A DNA stretch of 64,000 nt from Mesorhabditis belari (Eukaryota > Nematoda > Chromadorea > Rhabditida > Rhabditidae): assembly GCA_958450365.1 (NCBI GenBank), contig CAUEEP010000922.1, positions 1,550,001-1,614,000 of the forward strand, given 5' to 3'. Shown piece after piece: positions 22,851 through 34,548 of the stretch (the first letter of the stretch is position 1; the number at the start of each line of letters is the position of its first letter). The notes beneath the pieces were generated by a model, which worked only from the letters and a program-made list of their open reading frames with translations, made no database searches and was not told where the DNA came from. The position numbers and the translations under genes are program-made.

Positions 22851-25275
22851 CACAATCTTTTCAGCACCGCATTGATCCTTTTCCTCTCCATCGTGGGCTT
22901 TTCACTCGGTCAGCAGGGCGATCGCAAATGGGGCGAATTCCTGCAGCCGCGTCCGATCGCTCAAGTGACCGCGAACCCAGGTATCTACGAGATTTCAGGT
23001 AGAGACCCAGAAATTGTTTATGATTTTTTCACCTATCCACTTTTGCTCTGTCATTTCTCTGGGTCTCTTGGGTGCCATTGTCGACATTGGCTATCGAGAT
23101 TTTAGGCTCAGAAAACGCTTTCCCGGCTTGGTATCACATGCCACCGAAACAGCAACACTCGCCCGCGTATGGATACGATCGACAACCACAAACGAATCAA
23201 CAGGTTTGCAGTGGAAATCGTTTGGCTTACAGATTTAGAATCGCACTTGAAACAGAATAAAGAATATAGACTTTACAGTGTGACTGAGATACCGTAACCT
23301 ATGGAAATTTGTCGGTGTTACCGTGAACCAAGTAGTCGTAAAGATTACGGTTAACTAGATGTGCAAATGTTCCCAAAAATTACTGTAACATCAGCAGTAG
23401 GATTACTGTATCTATAAGAAGCCAGGGATACGGTAGTTGGGGCTCTAGCTGGCCTTTGGACGCTAACTGGATTACGGGTTACGGGTTACGGTAGCAAAGC
23501 AGACCATACTTCGAAGCGTACTTTGAAGCAGACCATTGAGAATTAAGCCCGGTTACGGTAGCTGGACTAGGACTGGATTACGGGTTACGGTGAATGGCCT
23601 GGATCTAGGCCTGGATTACTGCAATCGAATAGAAATAGAGCACTTTAAAGCATCACTCGGCTAAGCCCGTATAGCTTCCTTGCTTTTAAAGACAACAGTA
23701 ACATCAATTAGTATCGTGATGGGAACTAGAAAAATACTAGAAAATCGAGATCATAGAGATCTAGGCCGGGTTACGGTAGCTGGAACTGAACATCAGCTGA
23801 GTTACTGGTTACGGTAATTGAGCTTAAAGTGCCTTTAAAGTGCCTATCGGAGTTCAATTTTTTTTATCAATCCTGCAGCTTTTGGATTAAAGCTTAACCC
23901 ATCAAGAGATCTAGGCTTGGTTACGGTAAACAAGTCATACTTTAAAGTGCTTTGAGTCGACATTCGAAAAAATAAACAAAATCTAGTTTATTATATATAA
24001 AAGAGCAGTGTCTGTTCGTTCATCCATCCGTCTGTCTGTTCGGCTTTTTTTCAGCCGTCTTTGACCCAAAACAATTGACATTTGATCCAAATTATATAAA
24101 AAGGCTCAAAATATAATGTAGTTCTACCAAAAATAATCAGAATTGAAAAAAATCAGGTTCGAGTAGCAATACGCGGGGTCGAACCCGGATCCTACCAGGC
24201 TGTAGACCAGCGCTCTCCTGACTGCGCCACGTAGCCGACCCGAAAGCCTGCTAAAAACAGCTAGAAAAACCCGCCGTACGCCGTCAAGGGTGAAGAAATA
24301 AAATTCGATTTAAAGCCTCGGTTCCAGGTTGATCAATCCTACCGTGGCTATCCGTCGTTCAACCGCCAACCCCCAGCACCCTCCTCTTCTCCCTACGAAT
24401 CCCCGTCAGCGCCTCGTCGTCCTTTCCCCCAACCCGATGTGAGTGCCACTCGTCGGGTCCTTCATTCGATCAACATTCCCCAAATCCCCCAACCTCTAAA
24501 CCAATCCGCATCATTTTGGGAAACTCTTCTCCAATTACGCCGCGCTTTTCCCTTCCCAGGGAAATTCTTTTCCCAAACAGCGCCAATTCCCTTCATTCCC
24601 GCAATCCCGGACCAACCTAAAGCCCCAAATCCAAATCTTTCCCAGGTCCAATCCCCATACCGTATCCATTCTAATTTACCCCGAACCCAGCTTCATTTAC
24701 AGGCTAGGCTGAACCCGCAAATCTTCGTCGACCACAGTAATCCACAAGTGTCGAACAGAAATCAGAATTTAACTACAGTAATCCCGTACACCAATCCACA
24801 GAGCCCAAAAGATCAAATTTCTCAGCCAAGACCCCAAATTGATCCAAACTACAATAGCGCGCAGATTCCACAAAATAACCTCCCAAGATCGCAAAATTTG
24901 AAAGGCTACATTAATCCAAAAGTCCCGAATACCGTAATCCCGGAGATCTATCGTAAAACGACGAATTCCTCCCTAATCCAACATCGTTTTATCCCGTTAA
25001 GCTCGAAATTGCAATTGCCCAATTCTTTGCCCAATTCTTTACCCAATTTCTCCCAACCCCCAATCCCCGCATTTCCACAATCCTCGATTACCGTCGTTCA
25101 TCCAGCAAATAGCCGAAATGTCACCGAAATCGTGTACTCTCGTTTGATCGCTTTATGCCCCCAATGCAATACAGAAGCGTTGCGCTCATTGATGAGATCT
25201 TTAGAGAACTTGTACACGGCTAGGGAATGGCTTTGGCTGGGTGGACAGGTGATCATGAACAATTATGGATTGTAG
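22833..25275 (+). CDS. secreted Pro/Gln/Asn-rich protein
   Basis: Three exons (22833-22998, 23106-23203, 24328-25275) with consistent phases give about 403 aa. The signal peptide is TALILFLSIVGFSLG after a short basic leader, then QQGDRKWGEF. The middle is rich in Pro, Gln and Asn (low complexity, no domain recognised). The C-terminus is compact and ends with a CPQC motif (LIALCPQCNTEALRSL) and a Trp-rich segment. The large third exon stays open across an internal GTGAGT at 24439, so it is read through. The start is uncertain. The ATG at 22833 lies in the tandem repeat, and TTTTCAG at 22859-22865 could instead be an acceptor for an upstream first exon. Role unknown; an extracellular matrix or secreted scaffold protein is possible. 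Confidence 0.65.
23985..24245 (-). mobile_element. tRNA-derived SINE-like element in intron
   Basis: On the minus strand, 24240 to about 24160 resembles a tRNA: A box TACGTGGCGCAGTCAGGAGA, B box GGTTCGACCCC. The acceptor pairs at only four positions and the anticodon arm is degenerate. It is followed by a body and a tail with GAACAGACAGACGGATGGAT and TTTATATATAATA. Head-body-AT tail layout is that of a SINE. It lies antisense in intron 2 of the secreted-protein gene. Confidence 0.5.
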
Positions 25276-27326
25276 AGAGTTGTAAAGATTGATTTGAGCG
25301 CTCTACCGTATCTGAAACTGAGTACCATTTGCTATTTAACAAGGAAATTCGACTCAAAATCCACTCAAATCCAAATTCCAACCTTTTTAAAGCTCAATTT
25401 CAGATCCTACGGTAGATTTACACATTGAATAAAGTTCTAAACGGAAATTTTTTCAAAAATGTTTTGAATCAATTTTTATATGCTAGGAAAAGCTGAATAT
25501 GTTTTAAAATTGAAAAAAAGAGAGAAAAAGGAGATCTGAGAGTCTTGAAAAGCTTTCGATGGGACAAATTGAGGGGATGGGACAAATGCGACCGAGGCAA
25601 GGCCGTAGACCTTCGAAAATATTTCCATATAAGGGAATCGTATGCGTAGATTCCGAATTTCGACAAATCAGACCTCGCTGACACGTCAAATTTGGGCTAA
25701 AAGGCAAAAACTGCGGAAAAGCGTTAAGTTGCATAGTTTTTGCCTTTTAACCCAAATTTGACGTGTCAGCGAGGTCTGATTTGTCGAAATTCGGAATCTA
25801 CGCATACGATTCCCTTATATGGAAATATTTTCGAAGCTCTACGGCCTTGCCTAAGGCCTTTTCCAGCAAAAAAAGGTGTGCAAATGTCCAGGTGCGCAAA
25901 AAAAAGGTCGCATTTGTCCCCTCCCCCCACCGCCCAAATTGAGCTTCAAAAAATCCAAAAATCGTATAAATCATTTTTCAGCAAATAAAAGATATTCAGC
26001 TTCCTCGCTAAAACCCAATTTAAAGAATATTTTCACTTTTTAAACAATCAGTAGATCAAATTGATCAAAAGCTAAAAAAAATGCCCATTTCAAAAATGAA
26101 ATGCAAATCATTGATGTTTATTCCAAAAACCGGTGAGCTTTTTTTTGAGAAATTTATATCATTTTTCTATCCTTTGGGACCTTTTGGGGGCTATCCAACT
26201 TTTATAAAATAAGAGAAAATTACAAATTTTTTTTTTAAGTTATTTAGCTCAATTTTCCATTCCATTTCCTTAAAAATTTTAATTAAAAGAAAAAAAAAAT
26301 CGATTTTCACACTGGAATGGAAGATGGGATTTTTTTTGTGTCGAATTTCTAGATTTTGATAGAATTTTATTCCAATATCTTTTTTTTTTGCAAATCAAAA
26401 TGCATAAAAAACAAACGTTTCACTTTCAAACATTTCGGGAATATTTTAAATTTTTATGATTTTTTGAAAATTTGAAATGTGAAACTTGGGATTTTGATTT
26501 TGAAAAAAAGATATTGGAGTAAATGTTTTGAAAAGTTATTTGATTTTAAAAAGCATATAATTCTACAGTACTTTGACTTTGTGCTAGGTAAACGAATCCC
26601 TTCTAGCGCACGGAAATCTTCCATTTTCCTATTGGAAAATGAAAGAATCTCGATGGGGAAGGAAGAATTCAGTGCACTAGAAAGGATTCGTTTAGAAATT
26701 TGAGCACAAAGTACATTGATATACATTTGGCTTACAGTACACCTTACTTTGCATTCAAAAATGGGTAAACGCATTCTTTCTGGTGCACTTTACTTCATAA
26801 AGAATCAAATGAAGAATGCAGTGCGCTAGATGCTGTGTGTTTGGCAATTGTGAGCACAAAGTACACAAGAAGAAAAGAACTTCTATATCCCCTTTCTTTC
26901 TTCAGGCACTATCTCGTAGTGCCAAAGCTTTCACAACAAAATTTTGCGTTTCCTTTCGTTTCTTTAGTTTTTCCCTTAAAAGGTTGAGTTATTGAAAGGG
27001 TGTGTTTTGTGAACTTACCGCAATTTGACTATAACTTTTCATAAAGATTACGGTAGCTTTTACGACTAGTTACAGTTATGGAGTGCAATAATTACAATAC
27101 TTTAAACAATGAGTAAAGTAATTTTCATAAAGATACGCTAGTTTCAAGGCAACTTTTAGAAATGATAAAACCATGGTAAAGTAACAATTGATCAAAGCCA
27201 TAAAGCAGCTTATCAATGAAGATTATGGTAGCTCGTGCAGCTTAGCAAAAACATTCATCATTTTTAACGTACAGTCGCGTAGTCGTCAACTGTTTTACTA
27301 AGCATTTGGTGTAAATTCAAAGATAA
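25276..27326. repeat. intergenic repeats incl. MITE 'GGGACAAATGCGACC' copy 1 (25572-25928)
   Basis: A foldback element of about 355 bp with termini GGGGATGGGACAAATGCGAC and inverse, and long inner arms (GACGTGTCAGCGAGGTCTGA and inverse). It is related to 29718-30183. Between 26580 and 26870 there are several copies of the dispersed GCACAAAGTAC / GTGCACTAGAAAG half-sites. No gene recognised. Confidence 0.75.
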
Positions 27327-30300
27327 ATGAAACTATTCAAGTTATTCGAATCTCCTCTTGAAGAATATACGAGTCTAGTTTCGACTTTAATGAACCCAAC
27401 TTCAATATCAAACAAGTTCACAAAGCTCTCCCTTTCCCCAGCTATCGCTTTGGGTTTATTTCCGAATTTCTTTGGTTTACAGGATGAGACAGCTGTGCAG
27501 AAATACCATAAATTGCTGCTAAGAAAACCGGCGACGACACCGCGAACGAACCATCGACGAACAATCGACAATACAGTACCCCCGCATTTGAGGCCAGTGC
27601 ATGGGACAAGGCCAACCCAAGGATTGCCAAGACCAGGTGAAGCCACCGATCACCCGAGAATCGTGCTATCAAAAATGAAAACGGTTCGCCCGATCGTGAA
27701 TCGGATTCGAGAGAGGTTGAGACTGAAGAAGATTTTGCCGGATGGAGGAGTCACGCCAGCACCAGAGACACCCGGACCGGAAACAACGACGGAGATTTTA
27801 GAGTTCGAGATTTCAGCAACCACTCCACCATCGTATCCGATAACGAAAGACTCGAGTCCATGGCATAAATTGAGTTGGACTAGGAAAGCGACTGTGGAAA
27901 GTACGACTGAAATCCCAACAACAGCAAATTCAACGGTGACAAAGGGACGATTCATCTGCAATAAGACATTGAGCAGCGCAGAGAAAAGGGAAAATGAGAA
28001 GAGGCCAAGGATTGGACCGTTCAAGGTAAGGGAAATGAGCTGAGCTTGGAGAGCTTGAATGAGGGAGATGGAAACATTTGAGATCTGCAGGAGGTGCTAG
28101 ACTATAGAAATGACTAAGCATCAGTCTTTTGGTATCTGTATCTGGGGTTGAAAAATCTTGTAGTAGTAGATCATGTTGTAACGTGATTGACTTGCTTGTA
28201 GAATAGTAGTTAGCGTTTATCTAGAGTAATGAAGACGAGTAAAAGAATCGCAATCGATTCGTATACAAAAATGTAGACAAACAACGGGGGAGAGGTCTAA
28301 AAATATGATAAAATATTTGATTGGCAACTTGAAAGTTGATACACTTATTCATTGTACTTTTTAGAAATAACTAGTGCACCAATTAATCTACAGTTTTGAC
28401 CAATAAAAAGGGCCATTTATTCTCTAAAACAGGCTTTTGATAGATTTTAAAAAAGCTTCAGTTTTATAGGTTTCTAGGGGCAAGAAGTTGAGGAACCAAA
28501 AATGATGAACACTCGATGAAGCTATTTGAGCCCTTTCTTCCACATAAACCTATTTTAGTGTCAATAAAAAAAGAGAGAGCATAGCAAGTTAGATAAATAG
28601 CCAAATTTTCAGCTAGATTTAATCAAATCTTTTTTGTTATAGTTTCATTTAAAGAATTTTCAGAAAAAAAGTTGAATTTCTACTCAAATCGTTTCAAAAG
28701 TTACCCAAATTTGCTTAATATAGCTTTTATTTAGCTTTTATTTAAAGAAGTCTAATTCAAATGGTGTATTAAATGTTTTATGGAAAATAGTAAAAAGTGT
28801 ACGAAATTTCAAGTTGCCAATCTAATATAAGATAAACAAAAATAGTTTAAATAGGCAAATAAGGGTTTGGCTCTAAAGCTATTTCTTTGGGTTTATTTTA
28901 GTTCCAGAAACCGTATAGAGCAAAAATAAAACAAATTTAAGCGCCAAAACCATGTTTTTTAGCAAGAAAGCTTTACAACGTTTGATGTAAACGAAAAGGG
29001 GAAAAGAAAAACTGAAAGAAAGGGTTTAAAACGTGGTGTACGTTTTAAACCCTTTCTTTCAGTTTTTCTTTTCTTTTTTTGTTGATTTTATACAGATTTT
29101 ACTACGACCTAATTAATTTTTCTTCTAGGATGACGGTCATTAGAGAGTTATTTGATGATTTGCCAACTATGGCAGCGCCGTAGGTGACGACCGTGCTAGT
29201 CCGTGATGCGCGGTCGGAAAGTGACCTGCGTCACACAGTGCTTTTCTTTTAAATGGGTCAGAAACTACGTGACGTGCAGAGAACGCACAAAAAATATTAC
29301 TCGATTAAGCTAGACCGCTCTGCCCAACATAAAAACGATCAGACCTAAAATTTTTGTGTAAGACGTGAATTAAACGTTGTAAAGCGAGTAAAGCGCTGCA
29401 ATTTTCTTGCTAAAAAAACATGGTTCCGGCGCTTAAATTTGTTTTACTTGTGCCGTATACAGTTATTGGAACTAAAATAAACTCAAAGAAATAGGTTTAA
29501 AGCCAAACTCTTATTCGCCTATTTTTTCCAAATAATACCTCTTTCAAGCAAAGTTCTTGACGATTTTGGTGTTTGGCTGGTGTTGAGTTGATTTGTGATC
29601 ACAACCTGGCACTTTACACAAAACTCCTTCGGGTGTTTGCTTCGAAAACTAAAATAAAAATATAATACAATACAATAAAAAGACAAAATAAAATAAAATA
29701 AAATAATAAAACAAAACGGGAGTGGGACAAATGCGACCTTTTTTCCGCACTTAGCCCATTAGCGCACCTTCTTCCGCGTTTTAAAAAGGCTCTAAAAGCT
29801 AATATTACCCAATTTCTATTCCAAAAGTTGTTTTTCTAGGTAATTTTAGGGCGTAGAATCGAAATTTTGGCATATCAGAGTTTGTGGAAGCGAACGGACG
29901 GAGTTATACAAAGAGAGCAATTTTCTGTAATTTGATCTAGTCCTTTTGTCTTTCAAATTGGTTCCACACGCTCTGTCATGTCAAACTTTCGATTTTACGC
30001 CCTAAAATTACCTAGAAAAACAACTTTTGGAATAGAAATTGGTTAATATTAGCTTTTTAGAGCTTTAGGTTAATATTAGCTTTTTTAAAACGCGAAAAAA
30101 GGTGCGCTAATGGGCTAAGTGCGGAAAAAAACGTGCGCAAATGTCCGGGTGCGCAAAAACAAGGTCGCATTTGTCCCACTCCCAACAAAACAAAATAAAA
30201 TGGCAGACTACGGGCCGTTCCCAGTGACAACCTAGACAGACGTGAAAGGTGCATTTTAGAAAACGCTAATTTTATGGGACGTATAACAGGCTCTCTTCCC

Positions 30301-33300
30301 CCCACTTTCAATCGATTTCAATCCGCAGATCTCAAATGTTTCAAAGTTTCCCAAGACTTCAATGAATGTTCAATGCTGAACACTGGCATAAAGTTGAAGG
30401 CAAAAGCGACATGGATGACCCATCCGGCGACAACAATCTCCACAACGACCCCGAGCGCATCGAGAGAAGTGACAAGGCCACACACGAGATGGACACTTTA
30501 CGATATTCTGTCATGGGTTCGATTCGGTTGAGAAAGGAATGGGAATGGTGTGCTTCTTAGAAAAAAATACTACTACTTTTGCATCCTTTCCTTTTCTTAC
30601 AAAAAACGCACTTAACTCGAGCGTGATAAGTCGCCAAAGTTGACTTTTTTGAAAAAGATGACCAGCCAAAGTTGGCTTTTTTTGAAAAAGAATCAATAAT
30701 CTAGTCGTCGAGATTGAAAGCTCGGCTTCCCGACTAAGATAAATGGCTCTTAGCCAGTCGGCCATGGCGGCAATAACTTTAAAAATCGTCAGAATCGATT
30801 TGGGAAAACAAAATTTTCCAAATGCTAATACCTAGCTTAATATAATTCTCTTCAATATTTTGGTTTATAGTTTTTTTGGGTAAAATCCTTTTATATCCCA
30901 GCAATTTGCTGATATAGGTAAACAAGAAATTCTTTTTATGTAAACCGACTCGTTATTTAGTACTTATTAGGCTATTTTTCTAAAGGTATTGCCTAAAATA
31001 TGACTTAGAATGAGTTTTCATTTCGTTCGATTCGCTTAGAGTTCGAAGAAAGCCGTTTTTCATTGACCTTCCATAATTGCATACTGATTTTAACCCTTTT
31101 GAACTTTAGAAAAGCTGATTTTAAATAAATATCGTAAATACTCTAATAGAACGCCATGTCGTACATCCTACATCGTACAATCGTACAATCGTACATCGTA
31201 CAATCGTACAATCGTACATCGTAAATCGTACATCGTAAATCGTACAATCGTTCAGTCTTTTTAGAAAACCATTTTTTCAACCCTTAGATTTTTCCCAACT
31301 ACACTTTTGTTACTAAAAAATACTAGCTTTCAAGAGCTATCATTTGACTCCCAAACGCAAACTGTAGCTTAAAGCAGCGCGGAGAATGGAACGTTCAAAG
31401 TTAGACTACGCGATTGTACGCCTGTCATTATGGCGTTCTATTAGAGTATTTACGGTATTTTAACATTTGTAACTACCCAATTGAACTATTCACCCAGATA
31501 TTCGGTTGGTGGAAAAGTCCTTTCGGATTTTTTGGGAGAGTACCTTAAATTTGTCCAATTTTGACGTTTTATAGCTCATCCTAAAGCTGAATTCAAGACG
31601 GATCGATTGGTAAAAATCGTTTTGAGATATCTCTTTGAGATAATCCGAAAGGACTTTTCCACCAACCCAATAGATGCAATCAAAACATAGCTCAAGTTTT
31701 CCATTTGAAAAGTAGGCAAGAAAAGAACGAAAGTCCCAAATAACTCTTCCAAATAATCGCACTAAAGTGAGGTATAAAATTCACCAAAAATGAGTAATAT
31801 CACCATTTTTACCCGACAAATGCACAAAGATTCTCGCTGAAAGCAAAAAAAAAAACTTTCAAACTCTTTTCAGCCAAACGCCGAATTGTTAAACGCGATC
31901 CGCGACGTTGTCAGCAAATTCAAGGCATCTTTGGATGAATCGGGATTGGATCAAGATGTGCGACAAATGGGAAGACAATTACAGAACACATGGCAACAAT
32001 TGCGAGCAGGTAACCGACCAGGTAGAAGAAAAGAGAAAGCTATTGAATAGGGGAAGATTCCGATGGGGAAATTGTTGGGCTTGTTTCTAACTGTGCTTGT
32101 GCTTTAAAGATCGAAACGCATCCTTTCTAGAGCACTAAATTTACAACGATTTGATGTTGAAGAAAATGAAGAGAATTCACTGCACTAGAGGCGATGTGTT
32201 TACATTTTTGAGAGCACAAAGTACACCTTGGTTGCCGTATCCCAAAACAAAAGCTATTTTAAACCTGGTTAGGGGGATAATTTAGAGCTGGAGCTTTTTG
32301 GAGCTAGAGCTAGAGCCTTTTAGAGCTAGAGCTAGAGCCTTTTAGAGCTAGAGCTAGAGCCTTTTAGAGCTAGAGCTAGAGCTTTTTAGAGCTAGAGCTA
32401 GAGCTTTTTGGAGCTAAAGCTTTTTAGACCTCATTGAAAGTGATGACAAGCTAGCTAGCTAGCTATAGTTTCGATTAAGCCTGGGAATTTTCGGTGTGAA
32501 CGCCAATAGGCGTGCAACGGTAAAATGGCATATCTCAGCCAATTTCACTCCGATTTTTTTGTTTCTGATATCAAGTGACGCCCAATTTCATTTTCTATCG
32601 ATTATTTTAGATCATTTTCTATCGGTCTAGTTTAGATTACATAAAAGATCGGAATCTCTCCCTATAAAAGGCACCATCTATCACTATCGATCATAAAAAA
32701 TGGGATCAAGCATGTCAAATGTGGGGAAATCTACAAAGCATGACCTAAAAGAGTGCCTAGGAGTCAAGAAAAACGAAAAAAAAAAACCAAACACCTCAAT
32801 TATTCTATCTCTAATTTAGCGATAGAGCAAGCCGATTTACGGAGGGCTTCTGGTTAGTTGAAAAAGGGAAAACAACCAAAATCGGATCTTATTATTCGGG
32901 AATTGATTGGCGTTTTCTAAAAGGTGTCCTTTGGGAACAGCTACTGGACTTACTGAACTACTGAACAGCTACTGTTCTTTTTAAAGTCTAAAGTCTGGGT
33001 TACGGTAACTCTTTTGGGCCAGATTCTGGATTCTGCTAGCACAAGAGTCTAGATTACTGTAGCTTTTCTGGGTTACTTCCGGGTTACGGTAGCTTTTCTA
33101 AAATGCACCTTTTAGAAAAGCTTTCGTTGAGCGAAGCACAGTAACTTTGGGAATCATCCGGGGGAAAAGCATGTTTGGGCTTTATTCCACACAAGCATTA
33201 CCGTATTCTAGACATGGACACTAAAAACTACAAACGTAAACTATAAACGCTTCTTAGCTTGCTTTAAATCTGCCGGATTGACTTGATCTATAGTTCAAAA

Positions 33301-34134
33301 GAATAGAGAATCTCAAGAGCTTTCGAATGGCCTTGAAGCACACCGAAAAATATTAATGCTAAAGAAAGTTATGCAAGTTCGATCGCTTCGACTACGCGCG
33401 AGTACGGTCCGTTTCGAGTCAAGACTATAAACCACTGTCACTTTCTTTAGCATTGATATTTTTCGGTGTGCTTTAGGCCATTCGAAAGCTCTTGAGATTC
33501 TCTATTTTTTGAGCCATAGATCAAATCAATCCAGCAGATTTAAAGCAAGTTAGAATCATTTTTATTGTGACAGTTCATCATTTTTGTATTTTATAGTGCC
33601 CAAGTCTATTCCCGCGATGAGCATGGGTCACTTTTTAACTTTCGGGGGAATGTCAGTATAGGTGATAATGAAAAACACTCGCCTATAGGATTGGATCGCA
33701 GCTGGAATGCGTTGAGACTTAGCGCCGAGCAATCGTTGCATTCACCGGCGTTACCGTATGGTCAAGGTGGGGCATTGTGAGAAGATCAGAATCTATGTAG
33801 CTATCACAGAAAATCCCAGATATTTCTACGATCAAACAAAACACTAATTATTACCGTAACCCGAGTGACTCTGGGTTTGGAAAGTAAGAAAGTACTTTAA
33901 AAAGCACCAGTTGTACTTTAAAAAGCACCAACATCAATTGTTGGAAGACTGTGTAGAATTGAGATCATCTAAAGAGAGGTAAATGCAGTCAAAAAAAAGT
34001 CTACAACACAACACCAACATTACCGTAATCCCAGACAACCTCAAACACATTTCATTTACAGGTCCAACATCGGTAAACGAGCAATTAACGCAAATGTTCG
34101 CTCGATCTCAATCTCAAGATGCTCCAAGGAAATA
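27327..34134 (+). CDS. hypothetical extracellular-type protein, exons separated by foldback elements
   Basis: Best-supported exons are 27482-28026 (after TTTACAG), 31874-32009 (or 32021), about 33597-33761, and 34072-34134. The open frame of the first exon can be traced back to an ATG at 27327. Exon 27482-28026 is Thr/Pro/Arg-rich (TPAPETPGPETTTEILEFE and ATVESTTEIPTT). It ends in phase 0 and joins exon 31874, which encodes a helical segment (LLNAIRDVVSKFKASL). The next exon reads AQVYSRDEHGSLFNFRGNVS and continues through GLDRSWNALRLSAEQS; the last ends QSQDAPRK. The junction into 33597 is off by one base unless AAG at 33602-33604 is used. A polyA-like AATAAA overlaps the stop. No family recognised; N-terminal exon uncertain. 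Confidence 0.45.
28316..28825. mobile_element. TA-flanked MITE (TTAGATTGGCAACTTGAAA)
   Basis: A 510-bp element with termini TTTGATTGGCAACTTGAAA and, inverted, TTAGATTGGCAACTTGAAA, flanked by TA on both sides. Mariner-like in size and target; no ORF. Confidence 0.8.
28850..29523. mobile_element. foldback element (AATAGGCAAATAAGGGTTTG)
   Basis: Long imperfect inverted arms (28850-29000 and about 29370-29523; e.g. AAACATGGTTCCGGCGCTTA in the right arm) enclose a perfect inner hairpin of about 30 bp around 29000-29070. No coding capacity. Confidence 0.8.
29718..30183. mobile_element. MITE 'GGGACAAATGCGACC', copy 2
   Basis: A 466-bp foldback element with termini GGGAGTGGGACAAATGCGAC and inverse, and inner arms sharing CCTAGAAAAACAACTTTTGG. 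It belongs to the same family as 25572-25928. Confidence 0.85.
30329..30532 (+). CDS. possible exon, frame unresolved
   Basis: After an acceptor-like AATCCGCAG the segment is open in one frame to a TGA (DLKCFKVSQDFNECS onward). An ATG at 30366 opens a second, acidic frame (MFNAEHWHKVEGKSDMDDPS). Neither joins the flanking exons of the 27327 gene in phase. It may be a separate short gene or chance ORFs between transposons. Confidence 0.2.
31131..31456. mobile_element. MITE family 'CGTAAATACTCTAATAG', copy 3
   Basis: Termini CGTAAATACTCTAATAGAAC and inverse. The left interior is an expanded CGTACAATCGTACAT tandem array. The right interior carries GACTACGCGATTGTACG. A diverged relative of the copies at 13742 and 19246. 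Confidence 0.75.
31501..31670. mobile_element. short mariner-type MITE (GGTTGGTGGAAAAGTCC)
   Basis: A 170-bp element, termini TTCGGTTGGTGGAAAAGTCC and inverted TTGGGTTGGTGGAAAAGTCC, flanked by TA. Its interior (GATCGATTGGTAAAAATCGT) matches the ends of the longer element at 50291-50853, so it looks like a deletion derivative. Confidence 0.85.
32275..32430. repeat. minisatellite, unit TTTTAGAGCTAGAGCTAGAGCC
   Basis: About six 22-bp units in an intron of the 27327 gene. Confidence 0.75.
33260..33552. mobile_element. foldback element
   Basis: Arms of about 110 bp (AATAGAGAATCTCAAGAGCT through GCACACCGAAAAATATTAAT and inverse) flank a core with CGACTACGCGCGAGTACG, the motif shared with the MITE family at 13742. 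It lies in an intron of the 27327 gene. Confidence 0.75.
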
Positions 34135-34548
34135 AAACCTCTTTCGACACCCTGATTTTGCTCAAATTAGACAAAGTCTAGTTTAAACAAGAGCTTTCCC
34201 CTCCCCAATCAATGTGTTGCTTACTGTGATTTCCCTTCTCTTTATGCATTCAATTCAAATTTCTTCTCACAAGAAATTATCAAGTGTAAGTACTATGTGC
34301 TTAGCATAAATAAATTTTTATCATTTATTCACAAAGACTAGAAAGTGTGAGGGGATATTGCTCAATCGGGTAATCACAGCAACAAATTTAGGGCACACAA
34401 AGATATCCGATGATTGGATAGATCCCGTATTGCAAACATTCTCAACATGAAAATTTGAGAGAATTATAAATACAAGGTGAAACGATGCTACAAGGATAGT
34501 GTAAGGCCACGTAAAAAATGCAGGACCAAAATCACCAAACCTCATTGT

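Noticed and set aside
27317..28024. Minus-strand ORFs opposite the 27327 gene
   Set aside because: Shadow frames; the plus frame has a TTTACAG acceptor and GTAAGG donor and joins exon 31874 in phase.
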